Positions 57,728 through 64,000 of a stretch of DNA of 64,000 nucleotides are shown here, piece after piece. Below the pieces are notes generated by a model, which worked only from the letters and a program-made list of their open reading frames with translations, ran no database searches and was not told where the DNA came from. Source of the stretch: Monodelphis domestica (lineage: Eukaryota; Chordata; Mammalia; Didelphimorphia; Didelphidae); NCBI RefSeq assembly GCF_027887165.1, contig NC_077231.1, positions 187,616,834 to 187,680,833 on the forward strand. Direction: 5' to 3'. The stretch's first letter is position 1, and each line of letters starts with the position of its first letter. Made by a program: the position numbers and the translations under genes.

Positions 57728-57951
57728 AAAAAAGGAAGAAGGGGGCAGCTGGATAGCTCAGTGAATTGACAGCCAAGCCTAGAGACAGAAGGTCAGAGGT
57801 ACAAATCTGGCCTCAGAAACTTCCCAGCTGTGTGACCCTGCGCAAGTCACTTAACCCCCATTGCCTAGCCCTTACCACTCTTCTGTCTTGGAACCAATAC
57901 ACAGTTTTAAATACAGGGTTTTAAAAAAAAATAAAAGAAAAAAGAAAGAAA
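57728..57951 (+). repeat. tRNA-derived SINE nested in L1 ORF2
   Basis: Head at 57742 (GGGGCAGCTGGATAGCTCAG), then 'cttcccagctgtgtgaccct', 'cacttaacccccattgccta', 'ttctgtcttggaaccaatac', and an A-rich tail to 57951. It is preceded by AAAAAAGGAAGAAG (57728-57741) and closed by AAAAAAGAAAGAAA (57938-57951), a probable target duplication that blurs with the tail. Confidence 0.85.
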
Positions 57952-58625
57952 TCCAGCCATACCACTGCTGGGTTTGTACCCCAAAGAGATAATTCAGGAA
58001 AATATGTATAAAAAATATTTACAGTCATGCTCTTTGTGGTGGCATGAAATTAGAAAATAAGGGGATGCCTGTTGATTGGGGAATGGCTGAACAAATTATG
58101 ATTTGTTAGTGATGGAATACTATTGTGGTAAAAGAAATAATGAACTGGAGGAATTCCACGTAAATTGGAACGACCTCTGGGAAATGATGCAGAGTGAAAG
58201 GAGCAGAACCAGGAGAAGATTTTAATCAGAGACTGATACACTGGGGCACAATCAAATGTAATGGACTTCTCTACTAACAGCAATGCAACGATCTAGGGCA
58301 ATTCTGAGGGACTTATTAAAAAGAATGGTATCCATATCCAGAGAAAGAACTGTGAGAGTAGAAACACAGGAGAAAAACAACTGCTTGAACACATGGTTCG
58401 ATGGGGATATATTTAAGGATGTAGATTCTAAAGGATTACCCTATTGCAAGTTTTATTAATATGGAAATAGGTCTTGATTAATGACACATGTAAAACACAA
58501 TGGAGTTTCTCATTGGCTATGAGAGGGGGTTGGGTGGAGGGGAGGTAAAAAGCATGAACTATGTATACACGGAAAAATATTCTAAATTAATTAATTATAT
58601 AAATAAACAAGAAAAAAGAAAAAAG
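57952..58625 (+). mobile_element. L1 3' end nested in L1 ORF2, directly after the SINE
   Basis: A 5'-truncated + strand L1 starting in the ORF2 tail ('actgctgggtttgtacccca', 'ggggaatggctgaacaaatt', 'tgatgcagagtgaaaggagc') with a 3' UTR and an A-rich end. AAAAAAGAAAAAAG at 58612-58625 matches the A-rich sites left of and right of the SINE. The host ORF2 resumes at about 58626. Confidence 0.85.
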
Positions 58626-61585
58626 CAGAGATTCAAATTATCAGTATCAAAAATTTAAAAAAAAGATAATTTCACATCTAATGAAGTAGAAATTAAGGCA
58701 ATTATTAGGAATTATTTTGCACAATTATATGACAATAAATGTGACAAACTAGGTGAAATGGATTAATATTTACAAAAAAAATTTAAATTGCCTAGATTAA
58801 TGAATATTAGGAAATAATGCTTAAAAAGTACCATCTCAAAAAAAGAAATTGAATAAATCATCAAATTTAACTCCCCAAGAAAAAAATCTGTATTGTCAAA
58901 TGGATTTAAAAGTGAATTCTATCAAACATTTATATATCAATTAATCCCAATACTATAGAAACTGGCAGAATAAGTAATGAAGGGATCCAGCAAATGTTTT
59001 TGTGACACAGATATGGTACTGATACCTAAGCCAGGATGACCAAAAACAGAGAAAAAAATTACAGAACAATCTCTTTAATGAACATAGATGCAAAAATTGT
59101 AAGCAAAACACTAGTAGAGACTAAAGCAATGTATCACAAGGATCATTCACTATGACCTAGTGGGATTTATATAAGTAGTGTAAGAGTGGTTTAATGTTAA
59201 GAAAACTATCAGAATAATTGACCATATCAAAAATCAGACTAACAAACATCACATGATTATCTCACTTGATGCAAAACAAGACTTTGTCAAAACACTTATT
59301 CCAATGAAAACACTAGGAAACTTAAGAATAAATTGGCCATTCCTTAAAATGATAAGTAGTATTTATTTAAAACCATCAACAAGTATCATCTGAAATGAGG
59401 ATAAGTTAGAAACTTTCTCAATAAGAGTAGGAGTAAAGCAAGGATGCCCATTATTACCACTATTGTTTAATATTGTATTTCAAATGCTAAAGGTTACAAT
59501 TAGAGAAGAAAAAGAAATTGAAGGAATTAATAAAGGCAATGAGGAAACTAAACGATGACTCTTTGCAGATTATATAATGGTATTCTTAGAGAATCCTAGA
59601 AAATCAAATAATAAGCTAGTTGGAAAAATTAATAACTTTAGCAAAATTGCAGGATACAAAATAAACCCACATAAATCATTACCATTTCTATATATCTCCA
59701 ACAAAAATCAGCAGCAAAAGATAGAGAAACTCCATTTAACAGCACTCTAGACAATATAAAATATTTGGGAATCTCTGTTAAGATAAACACAGTAATCATA
59801 TGAAAACAACTACAAAAAACTTTCCACACAAATAAAAGTAGATCTAAACAATTAGAAAAACATTAATTGCACATGGATAGACTGAGCTAAAAAAATCCTA
59901 CTTAAATTAATTTACTTATTCAGTGCCATGCCTATCAAACTACCAAAAACTATTTTATAGAACTAGAAAAAAGTAATAACAAAATTCATCTGGAAGAACA
60001 AGAGATAAAGAATATCAAAGAAACTAATAAAAATGTGAAGGATGGTGGCCTAGCAGATCCACATCTTAAACTGCATTATTAAAAGCAATAGTCATCAAAA
60101 CCATATGGTATTGACTAAGAAATATAAGGGTGGATCAATGCAATAGACTATGGGTAAATGACCTCAACAATTTAGTGTTTGATAAACACCCAAATCCCAG
60201 CTCTTGGGATAAGAACTCACTATTTGACAAAAACTGCTGGGGGAATTGGATAACAGAATGGCAAAAAAAAAAAGGTTTAGATCAATATCTCACACCCTAT
60301 ACCAAGATAAGATCAAAAATGGGTATGTGATTTAAATGTAAAGATTGGTAATGTAAGTAAATTAAGTGTACATATAGTGGTTTACCTGGGAGATGCATGG
60401 AGAAGGGAAGAATTTTAAGACCAAACAAGAGATAAAGAACATTATAAGATGTAAAATGAATAATATTAATTTCATTAAATTAAATTTTTTTATAGAAACT
60501 AAACCAATGGTACCAAGATTAGAATGAAAGAAACAAACTGGAAGAAAAAAATTATAACAGGTTTCTCTGATAAAGGTCTAATATCTTAAATATATAAAAA
60601 AAACTAAGTCAAACTCATAAGAAACCAAAACATTCCCCAATTATTTATGGCCAAAAGGTATCAATAGACAAGTTTTCAGATGAAGAAATAAAAGCTATCA
60701 ATAATCACATGAAAAGCATGTTCTAAATCCCACTTGATTAAAGAAATGTAAATTAAAACAACCTTACACCTTGCAGATTGGCCAATATAAAATTAAAGGA
60801 AAATAATAAATATTGGATGTGGCAAAATTGGAACACTAATACATTTATGGTGCAGTTGTGAATTGATCCAACAATTCTGGAAAGCATTTTGGAATTATGC
60901 TCAAAGGACATTAAAAGAATACATACCTTTTGATCCAGTACTACCATTACAAGGTCTGTATACCAAAGAGAATTTTTTTTTAATTGAAAGAACTTGCTTG
61001 TACAAAAATATTTATAGCTGCACTTTTTATGGTGGTAAAGAATTGAAAAATAATGGGATGTCCCTCAATTGTGGAATGACAAAAAAAATTGTGGTATATA
61101 GTAGTGATGGGATACTATTGTACTATAAGGGGATGATGGACTTCTTGATTTCAATAAAAACTGGATAGACCTCCATTAACTGATGTGCAATGAAATGAAC
61201 AGAAACATCAAACATTATGGGATGATCAAATGCAATCCTTTGCTGCTGACAGAAATACAATGATCCTGAACAATTCTGAAGGAATTATGAAAATGAATGT
61301 TATCTACCTCTAGAGAAAGAACTAGGGATTACAAATACAGATGAAAATAATGATTCATTGTTTATTTTGGTATACTATTTGGTGTTTTCGTTTTATAAGA
61401 TTATTCTCTTATAAAAATGAATAATATGGAAATGTTTTGAATTATAATACATGTATAACCCAGTGAAATTACTTATCAACTCTGTGAGGGGGGAGAGAAA
61501 AAGGGAGGGAGACAACATGAATCATGTAACTTTGAAAACATATGTAAATTTGTTATTAAAATAAAATAATGATAAAAATAATTGT

Positions 61586-61955
61586 TCTGTTGGATATATT
61601 CATTATGTTTATATGTGACTTATATATATATGTAGATACATACATTCCATATGGAAAACAACATTTATGAATGGTTTATTTTATATGTGCTACATATATC
61701 TAGTAAATTTATATGCACATATATAATACCCTACATATAGCTATGCCATTTGCAGCTACATATTTTAGAATTTGCTTTTATTATCTTGTCAGTTTCCAAA
61801 TTACATTCTTACCTTTTAACAAGCTAACACTAGCTTTAATGTAATTTATATAATTTTAATTTAAACAACTTGATATGAATGTATTATTTTGATCATAAAA
61901 TTGATATAAACACATAAACAAGAATTTAGATAATCATTGAAAGAAAATAGCTTCT
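61586..61955. other. AT-rich DNA, no feature
   Basis: TA-rich simple sequence at 61620-61640, otherwise unassigned. Confidence 0.4.
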
Positions 61956-62142
61956 GACATTAACTAATTTGATCCTCACAATCCTGTGAGATAGATAACA
62001 TTTTACAGAAGAGGAAACTAAGGCTGAGTGTGTTTCACAAGCTTGAATTGTTAGTGAGCAACAAAGAAAAAATTTATGCTGAAATCTTTCTGACTGTAAG
62101 TCTAGCATGCTATCCACTGAACCACTCAGTTACCATGACAAT
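61956..62142 (-). repeat. MIR-type SINE, minus strand
   Basis: 'tttgatcctcacaatcctgt', 'gagatagataacattttaca', 'gaagaggaaactaaggctga', 'gcatgctatccactgaacca' and 'ctcagttacc' give the complete reverse layout of a MIR/CORE-SINE. Confidence 0.7.
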
Positions 62143-62701
62143 GCAAACCTATTAGTTTTGATTTTTAAAAGATGTGGGATTTCATCAGTGTGGATACTCT
62201 CTTCCTTGACATAGATTACAAAACTCTACATTCTTAAGTAGACAGTTTCTATTGTTTCCCTTTCTTCCCTCCTTTGCCCAATTAACACATGGTAGTCAAC
62301 ATTCCACTGATCATTTCTAGTGATCATTTTCATAAATTTAGCTAGACTGGTCCTTGAATGACATAACCTTCAGAGCATAACAGGATCTATACTCAAAATC
62401 ATCAAATTTTCATAGGATATAATAAAATTTGTATTCTATTGTCATAACCTCCATGAACCCAGAATGACACTATGCCATTATGAGGCTTTGGGGATGTACA
62501 TTAATTAAGGTAAATTATTATCTTATAGGATTTTTCAGCTTTAAGTAGTCAATTAAACAATAAATTTGATTGTTTCTCTAGGCTAGACTACTTTTTCAGT
62601 TAGGTAGCCAATTGTCAAAATGGTTTCTCATTGAAAGTAGACTTTGGGGTATAAAGGATTTAAGAATTTAATGAGTTGTCTTATTCTAGCCAAATATTTA
62701 A

Positions 62702-62740
<39 letters not shown>

Positions 62741-63160
62741 CAAGCTGCCTAACTCTAACCCACAACAATTAACAATTAACATTTTTATATTAATATCTTT
62801 AGAGTTTTTGAAACATGAATATATCTTTTGATAACTATTTCTGTCATCTTCTAAACTCCTGAAATCCTAGGCTTCTATTTAACTTTGTAAAGAAAACAAT
62901 TCAGATAGTTTTCATTCTGGTTTTGTTTCATGTGCTCAAGGGACGAATGTGGGATTTACTATACCAAAGAGAACCCTCTGGGGTTACTTTCTTTCTTTCT
63001 ACCTTTAGCAATTGGTGGGATAATTAGATGGGCTAGCATATTAAGTAAATTCACCTTACTTCTAAACATTTGTCATATTCCAATACCCTGCCACAATACA
63101 ATTGTTTTGTTAATTGGAATGAAAGAAAAATATATTTTAGTATATTGCATTTCTTTTAAA
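62143..63160. other. No gene recognised; (TA)n at 62702-62738
   Basis: Contains a TA dinucleotide array and otherwise unique-looking AT-rich DNA. The 89-codon frame at 62930-63199 has no motif and runs into the next SINE. Confidence 0.45.
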
Positions 63161-63365
63161 AGTAAATGGATAAGGGCTGTTAGGCATCTCAGTAGATAGC
63201 CAGGCCTGAAGATGAGAGGTCCTGGGTTCAAAATCTGGCTTCAGATATTTCTTAGCTATGTGAACCTAGACAAGTCACTTATCCCCATTTGCCTAGACCT
63301 TACTACCATTCAGCCTTGGAACCAATATTCAGTATCAATTGTAAAAAAAAAAAAGTAAGGATTTT
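63161..63365 (+). repeat. tRNA-derived SINE, + strand
   Basis: SINE body 63174-63354: 'tgagaggtcctgggttcaaa', 'agatatttcttagctatgtg', 'cttatccccatttgcctaga', 'cagccttggaaccaatattc', and an A-tail. The flanks AAAAGTAAATGGAT and AAAAGTAAGGAT may be the target duplication with a 2-base difference in length. Confidence 0.8.
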
Positions 63366-63689
63366 TAAAAAATAATAGGTATTTCTCTGTTCTGAAGGTA
63401 ACAGATACTTATGTTACTAAAATGGGGGTATACTCTAGAGCAGTGGTTTTGAAACCCAAATAGAAATGGGGACCACGAAACAGTATGTAAGGATCCTTGC
63501 AGTCAACATATTGACTTTGAAAACCATATACATACAAATACATATACATAATCTATATCTATAAACTATTATATTTTTATTTATTTTGTTAAACATTTCC
63601 CAATTATATTTTAATCTGAATTATTATTATAGCCTGGAGACCTTGAGTTTGACATCTCTGTTCTAGAAATACCTATATCAGATATCTTG
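63366..63689. other. No feature recognised
   Basis: AT-rich DNA with no frame or repeat I can name. Confidence 0.4.
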
Positions 63690-63885
63690 GTATAATGAAA
63701 AGGAGACTTTAGTTTGAGTTAAGGAATTTGGCTTTGAAACTTGCCTAGAGTGCTTCTTAGAAAGGAAACCATGAGAAAGTCACTTGAAATTTCAGAGCCA
63801 TATTTTCTTATCTAAAATATCAGGATAGTAATACTTGCAATGCCTATCCCATTTATTTGTGAGAAAAAATCAGAAACCTTAAAGC
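63690..63885 (+). repeat. Old MIR-type SINE, + strand
   Basis: 'gaaagtcacttgaaatttca', 'ccatattttcttatctaaaa', 'gatagtaatacttgcaatgc' and 'aaaccttaaagctctacagg' keep the landmark order of MIR elements. Decayed. Confidence 0.5.
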
Positions 63886-64000
63886 TCTACAGGAATGATT
63901 TGTTATTATTCAGCCCAGTTAATATGATATTATGTGAATGATGACTTTTCTTAATTGGTATGAATTCTTAAGTAAAATTAAATTAAATTGGATGCTAAAG

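Larger units (their letters stand above)
55558..61585 (+). mobile_element. Old L1, + strand, nearly complete from mid-ORF1
   Basis: Begins inside ORF1 ('aatagaatttgaaagaatccac'). The ORF1 end lies near 55950, a purine-rich spacer runs to about 56610, and ORF2 follows with N-C-M-N-S-P-I-K-Q-K at about 56643. The reverse-transcriptase motif [13 protein letters not shown] lies near 59430 and the tail L-I-Q-Q-F-W-K-A-F-W-N-Y near 60860-60900. The 3' UTR ends at about 61585. Interrupted by a SINE and an L1 3' end at 57742-58611. Many frame breaks; old. Confidence 0.82.

Noticed and set aside
57742-57830. tRNA gene
   Set aside because: The tRNA-like promoter words belong to a SINE head with an attached SINE body and A-tail; the same holds for the other SINE copies.

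Overview
The window looks like nuclear DNA of a marsupial: AT-rich, almost no protein-coding content, and built mostly from layered retrotransposons. The evidence is the L1 lineage (recognisable ORF1, ORF2 and 3' UTR), tRNA-derived SINEs of the kind abundant in opossums and Australian marsupials, many decayed MIR/CORE-SINE copies, LINE-2 remnants and solo-type LTRs. I cannot fix the species; an opossum is a reasonable guess. No multi-exon host gene was recognised.

The one long host-type open frame is at 11474-13249 (+). It encodes a 591-residue CTP synthase that matches CTPS1 in length and sequence and has no introns. It carries a 5' UTR, a 3' UTR, a poly(A) signal, a poly(A) tail and an 18-bp perfect target-site duplication. 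It is therefore a full-length L1-mobilised retrocopy of CTPS1 mRNA whose frame is still intact, including the glutaminase triad (Cys399, His526, Glu528).

Layout. 0-11 kb: old SINEs, two old L1 3' ends, and a fairly young L1 5'UTR+ORF1 block (4.5-6.4 kb) without an ORF2 of its own age. 11.4-14.1 kb: the CTPS1 retrocopy. 14.9-22.3 kb: an old + strand L1 interrupted by a young L1 (16153-22215) with a perfect 17-bp duplication. The young L1's 5' part (5'UTR-ORF1) is inverted relative to its 3' part (ORF2-3'UTR), the signature of twin priming; ORF2 is near intact with one extra base. 22.3-31.9 kb: an L1 5' fragment abutting a partial LTR, SINEs, and old L1 and MIR debris. 31.9-39.2 kb: a comparatively repeat-poor stretch with a 300-bp (TAC)n array. 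39.2-47.6 kb: a solo-type LTR, then an old minus-strand L1 that has received a + strand L1 and two LTRs. 47.6-55.6 kb: LINE-2 pieces, SINEs, a second (TAC)n array and a 173-bp L1 3' end with its own duplication. 55.6-61.6 kb: an old, nearly complete + strand L1 with a SINE and an L1 3' end inserted side by side in ORF2. 61.6-64 kb: AT-rich DNA with a few SINEs.

There is no operon-like organisation. The elements relate through retrotransposition: L1-encoded reverse transcriptase and endonuclease would have made the L1 copies, the SINE copies and the CTPS1 retrocopy. I found no new cellular system. The most notable items are the intact CTPS1 retrocopy, the complete twin-primed L1, the ORF2-less L1 block with nearly the same internal breakpoint, and the repeated insertion at one A-rich site inside an old L1.
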